This document shows positions 15,087 through 22,545 of a stretch of 27,179 nt of DNA, piece after piece. Position 1 is the first letter of the stretch; the number at the start of each line of letters is the position of its first letter. Both the position numbers and the translations under genes were made by a program. Under the pieces are notes generated by a model. The model saw only the letters and a program-made list of their open reading frames with translations, ran no database searches and had not been told where the DNA came from. This DNA is from JBKPNX01 sp050729115 (GTDB taxonomy: Bacteria; Pseudomonadota; Alphaproteobacteria; Geminicoccales; Geminicoccaceae), in the NCBI GenBank assembly GCA_050729115.1, contig JBOHKK010000032.1:1-27179 (forward strand). The letters run 5' to 3'.

Positions 15087-15127
15087 CCCATAGCGGTTCT
15101 TAAGATAGATCGACCGTAACCTATGGG
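15087..15127. promoter_or_regulatory. Inverted repeat upstream of the PRTase gene, possible operator
   Basis: CCCATAG followed by CGGT (15087-15097) is mirrored by ACCG (15113-15116) and CTATGGG (15121-15127), with a TAAC interruption. The AT-rich centre contains TTAAGATAGATC, where a promoter could lie, 12-50 nt upstream of the PRTase start. The HTH of the SLOG fusion protein could bind here; this is inference only. Confidence 0.35.
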
Positions 15128-15236
15128 CTACACTCTTCCGCAGGGCCGTTGGCACGTCGGAGGGTGCCTCCTCGCGGAGGGTCGGCGCGCCGCCCAGTCA
15201 GGAGAGGTGGAAGGCTCCTCAGTTCAAGCCCATGGA

Positions 15237-15246
15237 NNNNNNNNNN
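15237..15246. other. Scaffold gap (10 Ns)
   Basis: Ten unknown bases lie 17 nt past the stop of the peptide-binding protein gene. The 3' end of that gene is repeated at 11830-12012, so assembly probably broke on the repeat. The true gap length and the adjacency of the two sides are uncertain. Confidence 0.95.
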
Positions 15247-15262
15247 GCCGCCGGCGGCAGGG

Positions 15263-16795
15263 CTACTGCTTGAACCTGACGTGCGCGACCTGGAGTTCGC
15301 TGTTGGTCGAGATCGACGGCGTGAAGTCGACCCGCGGCCCGACCCGGGTGTAGCCCACCATGTAGACCATCATGATGTCCGCGATCAGGTCCTCGTGGAC
15401 CATGCGGAACGCCTCCTGCCAGGCTTGCCGCCGCTCGTCGCCGGTCGCGACCGTCGCCTGCTCGATCAGCTGGTCGACCTTGGGGTCGGAGAGTACCGAC
15501 TGCGCGCCGTCCGAGTGGTACTTGAAGAACACCGTGAACACCGCGTCGCCGTTGTTGTTGTCGTGCTGGGTCTGGACCAGCTGCGGCGGCCGGTCCTCGG
15601 CATACGGCTTGGTATAGGTGTCGACCCACTCGGCGACCTCCAGCATGTTCAGCTTCACATTGAAGCCGACGTCCCGGAGCATCGCCATGGTGGCCTCGGC
15701 GTGCTCGGTGGCGTTCGGGTAGATCTCGGTGCGGCCGATGATGGTGATCTCGTCGCCTGTCGGCACGCCGTCCGCCTCGGCCTCGGCGAGCAGCTGCCTG
15801 GCCTGCTCGGGATCGTACGGATAGGGCTCGAGGTTGGGGTTGTGGCCGTTGATGCTGGGGACGACCATCTGGGTCGCCTTGACCACGTCCTCGCTGAAGA
15901 TCGTGCCGATCAGGGCGTCGCGGTCGATCGCGAGGTTGAGCGCCTTGCGCACGCGGATGTCGTCGAGCGGCGGCTTGGTGACGTCGATCCTAAAGCTCGA
16001 GGTCTCGGAGTTGAGGTAGCTGAAGTCCATCTCCGGGTCGGTCGCGTCCTGGACCGCGATGTTGGGCGCGATGTCCGCCTCGCCGGCCGCGACCATGGCC
16101 GCGCGCACCGCCGACTCGCCGCGGAACACGTAGGTCACCTTCTCGACCTCGGGCGTCTCGCCCCAGTAGTCCTCGAAGCGCTCGAGCACGACGCTGGTGC
16201 CGGCCTCCCAGCTGACGAAGCGATAGGGGCCGGTGCCGACCGGATCGCGCGTGCGCTCGCCCATCACCGTATTGGGTGAGGTGATGGTCATGGTGCCCAT
16301 CATGGTCGGCAGGATCGGGGCGGGCTCGGCGGTCTTGATGTCGAGCGTGTGCTCGTCGACCACCACCGGCGTGACCTCCATGCCGCCGAAGAACTTGATC
16401 CGGATCTCGCAGTCGATGCGCTCGTCGAGGGTGCGCTCGATCGCGGTCTTCGCGGTCTCGGCGTTGAAGTCCTCGCCATCGTGGAACTTGACCCCTTCCT
16501 GCAGCGTGAAGCGCCAGGTGAGATCGTCGATCTGCTCCCATGCGGTCGCGAGGCGCGGCGTGATGCTGCCGTCGTCGGGATCGATCTCGGTCAGCGTCTC
16601 GGTGATGTTCTGCTTGACGATCCGGCCGACATTCGAGCGGCTCGCCTCGCAGGGATCGATGATGTCGGGCTCCTCCGAGAGGACGATCGTGATCTCGCCC
16701 GCCTCGGCCGCGGCGGCCACGCCGGGCGCCAGCGCCACCAGCGCGACGGCGAGCGGCAAGGCGGCCAGACCGGCTGCTTTGTGAGTTCGCATCAT
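15263..16795 (-). CDS. Peptide/nickel-type ABC transporter substrate-binding protein (SBP family 5)
   Basis: The 510-aa protein has a Sec signal peptide (hydrophobic core LAALPLAVALVALAPGVAAA, cut near residue 30) and a complete family-5 binding-protein fold: ITIVLSEEPDIIDPCEAS at the mature start, TWRFTLQEGVKFHDGEDFNAE, then PVGTGPYRFVSWEAG and VRKALNLAIDRDALI. It would capture oligopeptides or other solutes in the periplasm for an ABC importer. Starts ATG 16795 and ATG 16792 are adjacent, with GGGAGG 4 or 7 nt upstream. The permease and ATPase genes that normally follow are absent: the scaffold gap comes 17 nt after the stop. Its last 60 codons are duplicated at 11830-12012. Confidence 0.95.
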   Translation of the reverse strand: MMRTHKAAGLAALPLAVALVALAPGVAAAAEAGEITIVLSEEPDIIDPCEASRSNVGRIVKQNITETLTEIDPDDGSITPRLATAWEQIDDLTWRFTLQEGVKFHDGEDFNAETAKTAIERTLDERIDCEIRIKFFGGMEVTPVVVDEHTLDIKTAEPAPILPTMMGTMTITSPNTVMGERTRDPVGTGPYRFVSWEAGTSVVLERFEDYWGETPEVEKVTYVFRGESAVRAAMVAAGEADIAPNIAVQDATDPEMDFSYLNSETSSFRIDVTKPPLDDIRVRKALNLAIDRDALIGTIFSEDVVKATQMVVPSINGHNPNLEPYPYDPEQARQLLAEAEADGVPTGDEITIIGRTEIYPNATEHAEATMAMLRDVGFNVKLNMLEVAEWVDTYTKPYAEDRPPQLVQTQHDNNNGDAVFTVFFKYHSDGAQSVLSDPKVDQLIEQATVATGDERRQAWQEAFRMVHEDLIADIMMVYMVGYTRVGPRVDFTPSISTNSELQVAHVRFKQ

Positions 16796-16841
16796 TTTGC
16801 CTCCCTGATGAACGTCGGTGCTCGAGCCCCGCTCGGCACCG

Positions 16842-16870
16842 ATCGTACCCGCGCCGGCCGCAGGCATCAA
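16842..16870 (-). promoter_or_regulatory. Candidate sigma70 promoter of the peptide-binding protein gene
   Basis: TTGATG (16865-16870, minus strand) and TACGAT (16842-16847) are 17 nt apart, each matching four of six consensus bases. The transcript would have a leader of about 40 nt. Confidence 0.45.
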
Positions 16871-16894
16871 CGGCCAGTCCGAATCGCGAGAGAC

Positions 16895-17058
16895 AGCCCT
16901 TTGGGCACGTCGCTCTTCGTCGGCTGCCGGACTGCCGGCATCGCGATGACCGAGCTGGTCCGCCGATGCGGCCGCTGCTCGCGATCATGATCGCGGTGCC
17001 GCTGTTCGTGACCTACGTGCCCGAACCGTTCATGTGGCGGCCGCGCGCCTTCGGCTTT
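16895..17058 (+). pseudogene. C-terminal remnant of a TRAP transporter large permease (DctM-like), frameshifted
   Basis: The frame SPLGTSLFVGCRTAGIAMTELVRR (16895-16965) resembles the last-but-one helix region of DctM proteins (TPPVG...LFVGC). One frame over, PLLAIMIAVPLFVTYVPEPFMWRPRAFGF (from 16969) resembles the final helix (LLVTYxPxLxLWLPR). The rest of the gene, about 380 codons, is missing, and a frameshift joins the pieces. The second part stays open into the HicB gene without a stop. Family assignment rests on remembered motifs. Confidence 0.55.
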
Positions 17059-17136
17059 GCGCCGGGAACCACCCATGCGCTGGGCGCCGCGATCCCGGCG
17101 TGCTATCCTTGCCATAGTCCAAAAAGGCTGCCTGCG

Positions 17137-17352
17137 ATGCCGACGCCTGCCAGGTTCACCATCGAGATCGAGCGCGAGGCGGATGGCCGCTGGATCGCCG
17201 AGATCCCGGCGCTGCCCGGCGTGCTCGCCTGTGGCGCAACGCGCGAGGAGGCCGTCGCGGCCGCCAAGGCCTTGGCCTTACGGGTGCTGGCCGAGAGGCT
17301 GGAGCACGGCGAGCCGACTGGCGAGCTGGACGGTCTGTTCGAGGCCGCGTGA
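17137..17352 (+). CDS. hicB: HicB-like antitoxin
   Basis: The 71-aa protein is the compact HicB fold (partial RNase H-like): FTIEIEREADGRWIAEIPALPGVLACGATREEAVAAAKALALRVLAERLEHGE. It lacks the C-terminal DNA-binding helix-turn-helix or ribbon-helix-helix seen in longer HicB proteins, so autoregulation may be weak or indirect. ATG 17137 is chosen because family similarity begins there, although the frame is open further upstream through the TRAP remnant. The ribosome binding site is poor. Its TGA overlaps the GTG of hicA by 4 nt. It neutralises HicA by binding it. The antitoxin-first order is the reverse of E. coli hicAB but common elsewhere. Confidence 0.88.
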   Translation: MPTPARFTIEIEREADGRWIAEIPALPGVLACGATREEAVAAAKALALRVLAERLEHGEPTGELDGLFEAA

Positions 17353-17561
17353 GTCGCTGGCCGTCGACCAAGGCGAGACGCGGGCTGGCAGCGCTCCTGC
17401 GGCGATGCTGGCGCATCAAGCGGCAGTCCGGGGCGCACCGGACTCTGGAACGCAAGGGCTGGCCCGACGTCGTGTTCGCCTTCCACGACGACGAAGAACT
17501 CGGACCGCGCATGCTGGCTCGGACCGCCAAGCATACCGGCCTGAGGCCGCAGGATCTGTGA
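17349..17561 (+). CDS. hicA: HicA toxin (mRNA interferase)
   Basis: The 70-aa protein has the double-stranded-RNA-binding-like HicA fold: SRWPSTKARRGLAALLRRCWRIKRQSGAHRTL, with catalytic His30 in the Ser-Gly-(Ala)-His context, then WPDVVFAFHDDEELGPRMLARTAKHTGL. HicA toxins cleave mRNA independently of ribosomes. Start GTG 17349 overlaps the hicB stop, so expression is coupled. It is full length with its key histidine intact, so the module should be active. It lies between two TRAP-permease remnants. Confidence 0.9.
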   Translation: MSRWPSTKARRGLAALLRRCWRIKRQSGAHRTLERKGWPDVVFAFHDDEELGPRMLARTAKHTGLRPQDL

Positions 17562-17929
17562 TGCCGGACGAAGGGTTGGTCGGGATCTCGCCGGAGACGC
17601 CGACGGGCTGCCCCAAGGCGTTCAGCGGCTCTGGGACGATCCGGCTGCCTCGGCGCTTGCCGCCGAACGCCGCCCCGCCGGCGCCGGCGGACGCGGAAAC
17701 GGATTCCCACGGTCGCATGGACCACCCGAAGAAACCACTAAGGACAAAAGGTTAACGCTCCGTTACTAGAATAATGCCGGGGCTCACGGGCCAGAGAGGC
17801 TCCCGGAGAGCCAGAATTTGTTCCTATAATCGGGCAGGCTGGCGCTTCCGGGCCGGTCGACTCCCGTCCTTCCCGCTCGCACTCAGCGGGCTTGCCGGCC
17901 GAGGACATCACCATGATCGACCGACGCGG

Positions 17930-18010
17930 CCCGCGCGCGGATGCGCGCCTCGATCAAGACGGCGCGGCGGACGCTCCCGAGCACGCGCCCCCCGCGCGCG
18001 GATGCGCGCC
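17930..18010. repeat. 20-nt direct repeat, two copies
   Basis: The same 20-mer (CCCGCGCGCG then GATGCGCGCC) occurs at 17930-17949 and 17991-18010, exactly. The intervening DNA is also rich in GCGC. Confidence 0.75.
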
Positions 18011-18079
18011 AGAGGCAATGGAAGCGGCGCACGCACGCGCGACAGACACAAGTCCAACGCCCACCCGGCACGTACCATG

Positions 18080-18106
18080 TCGGGTGGAGCGCAGCGAAAC
18101 CCGACG
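18080..18106. repeat. Short palindrome of the GTCGGGT...ACCCGAC type
   Basis: Perfect 7-bp arms GTCGGGT (18080-18086) and ACCCGAC (18100-18106) enclose GGAGCGCAGCGAA. A half-unit (ACCCGACCTACGCTCGCTGA) recurs at about 18228-18247. This matches a widespread intergenic REP-like element of proteobacteria. Next to it, at about 18111-18167, GCTGGCGGTCGCC-(N)-GCGAGGTT appears twice in tandem. Confidence 0.6.
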
Positions 18107-18262
18107 AACGATGCTGGCGGTCGCCGCTGCGAGGTTGATGAAGCTGGCGGTCGCCTCGGCGAGGTTTGGCCTTCGGCTCACTCGTGGCATCCGCTGGCTC
18201 GGAGATGTTGGGATCGCCTTGGCTTACCCGACCTACGCTCGCTGACCACACCCTCTCTGGTC

Positions 18263-18316
18263 GTCACGTCGTCGTTCGTCGGCTGTCGCGCGGCCGGCAT
18301 CTCGATGACCGACGCC
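18263..18316 (+). pseudogene. Second fragment of a TRAP large-permease C-terminus
   Basis: Eighteen codons (VTSSFVGCRAAGISMTDA) repeat the TSLFVGCRTAGIAMTEL segment at 16907-16957, with about 80% DNA identity over 50 nt. The flanks do not match. It is a remnant too short to be more than a recombination footprint. Confidence 0.5.
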
Positions 18317-18501
18317 GGCCTTGTCGCCGACCGGTGGGCGCCGCCATGCTCATCGCGGTCCGCACCCCAGGACGGTGTCGAGCCCGTCGGGCACTCTGCG
18401 GTTCAGTGCAGTCCAACGGAGCGGCCGGCAGATCACGTTGGCGATGGAGAAGGCGGGTCAATCGGCGACCGGCTGACGTCGACGCCGGATACCTGATTCG
18501 T

Positions 18502-20835
18502 CTAGAAATGCGCGGTGCCCCAGAGGCGCCAGTCGAGCGCATTGAAGCGGTCGTGGCAGTCGTGGGCCGCGTAGACCAGAGCGTGATGGAGCCCGATCAG
18601 CACCAGAAACTTCCGCACGAGCTCCTGGGCGTTCGGATCGGTCTTGTTGAGGCTCCGAAGCGTCTCCAGCCAGGCTCGATAGGGGCCGGCCAGCTCCGAA
18701 ATGGCGGGCACCGGCGCCGCCGGCTCGCATCGGGCGGCACCGTTCTCGAGAATGCCGTAGGCGCGCGCTGCCCGCGCCCGCAGCGCCGCGGCCGGCTCGG
18801 CGAGCTGCCGCAGCGGACCGGCAGCCGGGAGATCCAGGCGCGCGTGCTCGAGGGCGTCCTGACGGAAGGCGAGCGACCGCATCGCCGCCATCAGCAACGC
18901 AGCCTTGTGGCGCTCGTCATCCGAGAACCGGTCGCGGTCGAGCTGCGCCCACCACATGTGGCACATGCGGAGCTGCTCCATCAGGCGGTACTTCCTCGCC
19001 TGGAGCGGTGTCGCTGACGCCGGTTCGCCGGGCGTGCGCGCCGCCATCTCCCGCGCGATCTGCTCGCAGGTCGCGAAGAAGCCTCGGACGTGGTTGCGGA
19101 ACCTCCGCTCCGGGATCGGGGCATCGACCAGCGAGATCGCGGTGACGGCGACGAGCGCGCCGCCGACGATGGCGAGCAGGCTCTCGGCGTAGTTGGACAA
19201 CAGATAGACCTGGCCCTGGGACAGATCGATCAGCTCCAGCGTCCAGATCCCGCTGAACATGCCCGCGATGGCGGTCGCCGGATTGGCGCTGTTGGCGAAG
19301 TAGCAGCACGGGAACAGAGCGAGGATCAGGAACGGCGCGAGCTGCCACATGTCGGCCAAGGGCGGCATGACCCCAAAGTAAAGCACCGCGGCAATGACCG
19401 GTCCGTAGATCAAGCTCTTCAACAGCGCCTTCATCGGAAACTGCGGCACCAGCGCACCGAGCGCCGTGGGCGCGAAGGCGAACAGCATCAACTCCTCGGG
19501 TTGCGGCCAGTTGGTGAGGATCCACAGCAGGGCGCTGCCCCCGACGGCCAAGGTTGCGGCGGCCGCCTTGCGCCAACGGTCACCCGCCAGGCCAAGGTAA
19601 GCCTGCGGCTGCGCCATCGTCCGCAGCAGTCGCTTCGCCACCTCGGTGCCCTGCGGCTGCGCCCGCATGGCCAAAGCCTCGCGCACCGCCAGCACCCGCG
19701 CCGTCAATTCGATCGCCTTGGCCAGCGCTGCCGCCAGCACCGCCATGTCCATGGCGTCGTGCGCGCGTGCCCGCAGCGCCTCGAACAGATCATCGGTGAG
19801 CACGCGGACCCGGCTCAAGGTGGCCTCGCGCGATCCGACCTGCATGGCGCGGCCGCGCTCGAAGTCGTCGACCAGATCCCGGATCTGGGCCTGCAAGATC
19901 GCCGCGAGCTCGTGAGCCGCGCCGGATTGCTGGAGCACCGACCTGATCGCGGGCAACTGGCCGCAGATCTTCAGGCTTTCGCCGAGCGTGATGATCAGGC
20001 TGACCAGGGCCTGAACCTGCTCGATCAGCAGCTGGTAATCGGGCCGGAGCGCGGCGAGCTGGGCGGTGTCGCGCCCGGCGATGCGCAGCGCGAGGCGCAG
20101 TTGCGGCATGGCTTGGATGAGACCGTACTCTACGCCACCAATTTCTCTGGCAACTTCCGTTGCTGGTGCCTCGCCTTGCATGGTGCCGTTAATCTTGAGG
20201 GTGAACAACCGCGCGCTGTCGTGCAGCATGGTACGGAGCTGCGCGTCGAACTGCCGCTCGCCGGTGTGTGGCCACAGCACGCCCTGCATCACCAGCACGA
20301 TCGTGATCCCGAGCGCATTGCCCGACACCCAGGCCACGGCAGCTTCGAACGCGCCCTCGGGCTGCGCCGCGTTGCCGAAGGTGAGCAGCACCAGGGAGAA
20401 GCCGCCGAACAGCCAGGCATACGGGTGGCGGGCGCCCTGCTGGAGGTAGACGACGGCGCCGGCCAGGAGCGCCACGACCGCGACCATCAGGGCACGCTCC
20501 TGCACCAGCAGGTGCAACACCAGCAGGGCGACGACCGAGCCGATCAGCGCGCCGGTCATGCGCAGGATCGCTCGCGCGAAGGTGCGCCCGAAGTAGGTCG
20601 TCTGCAGCATCAGGACAGCGAGCGTGGCCCCGGTCGGGCTCCAGTCCATCCACAGCGCCACGGTCTGGGCGATGACCACGCCGACCGCCGTCTTGAGGCC
20701 GATCAGGGCGCTGACCGGGTCGAGCCAGGCCGGCAGGCGAAAGCGCAGGAGGTGGTCGGCCGCGGCGAGGGGCGCCTCGGATCGGGCTGCGCTGGTCGAA
20801 GGCCGGGCCGGGGCCGCCACCCTGCTCACCGGCAA
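18502..20835 (-). CDS. FUSC-family inner-membrane exporter (AaeB-like)
   Basis: The protein of up to 777 aa has the FUSC layout: an N-terminal block of about six membrane helices (from LKTAVGVVIAQTVALWM), a long cytoplasmic helical part (about residues 200-410), a second membrane block (LAVGGSALLWILTNWPQPEELMLFAFAPTALG onward), and a C-terminal cytoplasmic helical tail. AaeB relatives export hydroxylated aromatic acids, and others confer fusaric-acid resistance. It is the last gene of the DUF1656-HlyD-FUSC operon, 28 nt after the HlyD gene. No ATG is available near the start. TTG 20835, GTG 20829 and GTG 20820 are all possible, with GTGAGCAGG before the last as a weak binding site. Confidence 0.9.
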   Translation of the reverse strand: MPVSRVAAPARPSTSAARSEAPLAAADHLLRFRLPAWLDPVSALIGLKTAVGVVIAQTVALWMDWSPTGATLAVLMLQTTYFGRTFARAILRMTGALIGSVVALLVLHLLVQERALMVAVVALLAGAVVYLQQGARHPYAWLFGGFSLVLLTFGNAAQPEGAFEAAVAWVSGNALGITIVLVMQGVLWPHTGERQFDAQLRTMLHDSARLFTLKINGTMQGEAPATEVAREIGGVEYGLIQAMPQLRLALRIAGRDTAQLAALRPDYQLLIEQVQALVSLIITLGESLKICGQLPAIRSVLQQSGAAHELAAILQAQIRDLVDDFERGRAMQVGSREATLSRVRVLTDDLFEALRARAHDAMDMAVLAAALAKAIELTARVLAVREALAMRAQPQGTEVAKRLLRTMAQPQAYLGLAGDRWRKAAAATLAVGGSALLWILTNWPQPEELMLFAFAPTALGALVPQFPMKALLKSLIYGPVIAAVLYFGVMPPLADMWQLAPFLILALFPCCYFANSANPATAIAGMFSGIWTLELIDLSQGQVYLLSNYAESLLAIVGGALVAVTAISLVDAPIPERRFRNHVRGFFATCEQIAREMAARTPGEPASATPLQARKYRLMEQLRMCHMWWAQLDRDRFSDDERHKAALLMAAMRSLAFRQDALEHARLDLPAAGPLRQLAEPAAALRARAARAYGILENGAARCEPAAPVPAISELAGPYRAWLETLRSLNKTDPNAQELVRKFLVLIGLHHALVYAAHDCHDRFNALDWRLWGTAHF

Positions 20836-20863
20836 TCGGCTGACGGGACGCCGTCGCCGGCGA

Positions 20864-21874
20864 TCATCGCGGCCGGATCGCGACGGTTGCGGTGATGCCG
20901 GCGATCAGCTCGACCCCGTCCGGCACATGGGTGATCTTCACCCGGACCGGCACCCGCTGCGCCAAGCGCACCCAATCGAAGGTCGGCTCGATCTGCGGGA
21001 TCAGCCCCGCCACGCCCTCGACCAGCGCGACGTTCGGTGGCGAGATCGCCCGGCCAAAGCTCTCGACCTCGCCTTGGAGCGGCTGGTCGGGATGGGCCAT
21101 CAGGGTGACGATCGCCGGGTCGCCGATCTGGATGTGCCGCAGCTGGGTCTCCATGAAGTACCCGGAGATCCAGAACGAGGTGCCGGCCACGAACGCGAGC
21201 AGAGGCGTGCCGACCCGCGCGTAGGCGCCCTCCTCGACGGTGACGTTGGTGACGAAACCGTCCGAGGGCGCCGTGATCGTGGTCCAGGCGAGATCGAGCT
21301 TGGCCCTGCCCAGCGCCGCCTTGGCAGCCTGGATCCGGACGTTTTCCTCGCCGGGGGCGCCGAGCGTCCGCTCCGCTTCGGCGCGCTTGGCCTGGGCCTC
21401 GGTCACCTGGGCGGCGGCGACGTTCACCGCGGTCGCCTTCTCGTCGACGTACTCCGCGGAGACGGCCTGGCCGGCGGCGCGCGCCCGGTCGCTTTCCTTC
21501 CTCGCCTCCTCGAGCGTGGCCTGGGCGGACGCAACGCCCGCCGCCGCCGAGTGGATCGCCGCCTCTAGGGTGGCGACGTCCTGGCGCTGTTGCTGGAGCT
21601 CGATCTTGGCGGACTGCACCGCAAGCCGATACTGGGACGGATCGATCTCCAGCAGCGGATCGCCCTCCTGGACGAACTGGTTGTCGGCCACGTGCACCTT
21701 GACGATGTTGCCGGCGACCTGGGGCGTGATCTGGACGATCAGGGCGCGGACCTGGCCGTCGCGCGTCCACGGTCGCAGCATGTAGCTCTGGTAGAGGTAG
21801 ACGGCGGCGCCGGCGGCGAGGAGCACCAGAACCGCCGTAAAGAGGACCCTCGTGAAACGGCTGGGATTGGACAT
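20864..21874 (-). CDS. HlyD/EmrA-type membrane-fusion protein (AaeA-like)
   Basis: The 336-aa protein has one N-terminal membrane anchor (residues 9-30) instead of a lipobox. The periplasmic part has the biotinyl-lipoyl halves (IVQITPQVAGNIVKVHVADNQFVQEGDPLLEIDPSQY at about 46-82, and ITAPSDGFVTNVTVEEGAYARVGTPLLAFV), a long Ala/Glu/Gln helical hairpin between them (about 85-190), and a beta-barrel at the end. It would connect the FUSC exporter to an outer-membrane channel. It lies 9 nt after the DUF1656 gene and 28 nt before the FUSC gene, the arrangement of aaeXAB operons. Confidence 0.92.
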   Translation of the reverse strand: MSNPSRFTRVLFTAVLVLLAAGAAVYLYQSYMLRPWTRDGQVRALIVQITPQVAGNIVKVHVADNQFVQEGDPLLEIDPSQYRLAVQSAKIELQQQRQDVATLEAAIHSAAAGVASAQATLEEARKESDRARAAGQAVSAEYVDEKATAVNVAAAQVTEAQAKRAEAERTLGAPGEENVRIQAAKAALGRAKLDLAWTTITAPSDGFVTNVTVEEGAYARVGTPLLAFVAGTSFWISGYFMETQLRHIQIGDPAIVTLMAHPDQPLQGEVESFGRAISPPNVALVEGVAGLIPQIEPTFDWVRLAQRVPVRVKITHVPDGVELIAGITATVAIRPR

Positions 21875-21883
21875 GCGCGGTGC

Positions 21884-22096
21884 TTACGGCGGCAGCACCA
21901 GAATGCCGAACAGCGAGCCCATGAGCACCACCAGCGCCAGGAACGCCAGCGGCGGATGCCAGAACAACCGGCTGAGCCCGGTTCGGTTCAGAACATGGGC
22001 GACGAGATAGGCCAGGATCAGCCCGGCCACGGCATCCACCAAGAGCGGGGGCAGGTAGACGAACCCGAGAGAGATTTCCGTGGGTGTGCCAAACAT
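21884..22096 (-). CDS. DUF1656 small membrane protein (AaeX-like)
   Basis: The 70-aa protein begins MFGTPTEISLGFVYLPPLLVDAV and has two membrane helices (about 13-37 and 45-68), as do AaeX/DUF1656 proteins, which precede HlyD and FUSC genes. Its exact role in the exporter is not established for the family. It is the first gene of the leftward operon and diverges from vapB, 179 nt away. No LysR-type regulator, the usual controller of aaeXAB, is present on this side. Confidence 0.85.
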   Translation of the reverse strand: MFGTPTEISLGFVYLPPLLVDAVAGLILAYLVAHVLNRTGLSRLFWHPPLAFLALVVLMGSLFGILVLPP

Positions 22097-22215
22097 CGAG
22101 CAGGACGCGGTCGACCCGGTTTCAGGGGCAGGTTCTCCCTCACCGAGATCCTACGCGCGAAACGGGTCCGACAGAAGGCCTTGTCCGGAGGACTCACGCG
22201 CCGGCTTGGGAATGC

Positions 22216-22258
22216 TTGCCGGGTCGTGCGCGCTAATCTATATTCGGGTATATATCCG
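22216..22258 (+). promoter_or_regulatory. vapBC promoter with overlapping palindromic operator
   Basis: TTGCCG (22216-22221) and TATATT (22239-22244) are 17 nt apart. The -10 lies in inverted repeats: TATAT (22239-22243) mirrors ATATA (22250-22254), and CGGGTATATATCCG (22245-22258) is itself palindromic except at one base pair. A VapBC complex bound here would block transcription, as in known vapBC operons. Confidence 0.65.
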
Positions 22259-22275
22259 TCTTCGCTGGAGTTGCC

Positions 22276-22545
22276 ATGCCCCAAACCCGCACCGCCAAGC
22301 TGTTCAAGAACGGGGCGAGCCAGGCTGTGCGCCTGCCGGCCGAGTTCCGCTTCGACGGCAACGAGGTCTACGCCACTCGCGACGAGCAAACCGGCGACGT
22401 CGTGTTGTCGACCCGGCCCGGCGCCCGGACCTGGGCCGAGTTCTTTGCGCTCATGCGCACCATCGACGTGCCGGGCGACTTCATGGCCGAGCGGCCGATG
22501 AACGCCCCGCCGCGTGAGCGCGATCCGTTCGAGGATTCGGAATGA
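22276..22545 (+). CDS. vapB: VapB antitoxin (AbrB/MazE-type DNA-binding)
   Basis: The 89-aa protein has the N-terminal swapped-hairpin DNA-binding domain (TAKLFKNGASQAVRLPAEFRFDGNEVYATRDEQTGDVVLS, about 6-45) typical of VapB. Its C-terminal tail is acidic and Pro-rich (WAEFFALMRTIDVPGDFMAERP to DPFEDSE), the part that blocks the VapC active site. ATG 22276 has GGAG five bases upstream. Its TGA overlaps the vapC ATG by 4 nt. It should repress its own promoter through the palindrome at 22239-22258. Confidence 0.92.
   Translation: MPQTRTAKLFKNGASQAVRLPAEFRFDGNEVYATRDEQTGDVVLSTRPGARTWAEFFALMRTIDVPGDFMAERPMNAPPRERDPFEDSE

Larger units (their letters stand above)
17562..18501. other. 940-nt region without a convincing intact gene
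   Basis: Open frames here are low-complexity Arg/Ala/Pro translations of GC-rich DNA and match nothing I recognise. Visible elements are a TTAA-N7-TTAC pair at 17752-17766 (near the CtrA-box pattern of alphaproteobacteria), a perfect TATAAT at 17825-17830 without a good -35, several short repeats (listed separately), and a TRAP-permease remnant at 18263-18316. The stretch looks like accumulated debris between HicBA and the FUSC operon. Confidence 0.5.

Noticed and set aside
17571..17755. Short plus-strand frame after hicA (MPDEGLVGISPETP start)
   Set aside because: No recognisable family, Pro/Ala-rich, and the complementary strand is equally open.
17752..17766. CtrA binding site (TTAA-N7-TTAC)
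   Set aside because: One near-match in a region without a gene directly downstream is expected by chance; mentioned only in the region entry.
19090..20895. A 601-codon open frame antisense to the FUSC gene
   Set aside because: Shadow frame with biased composition and no domain. FUSC on the opposite strand is clear.
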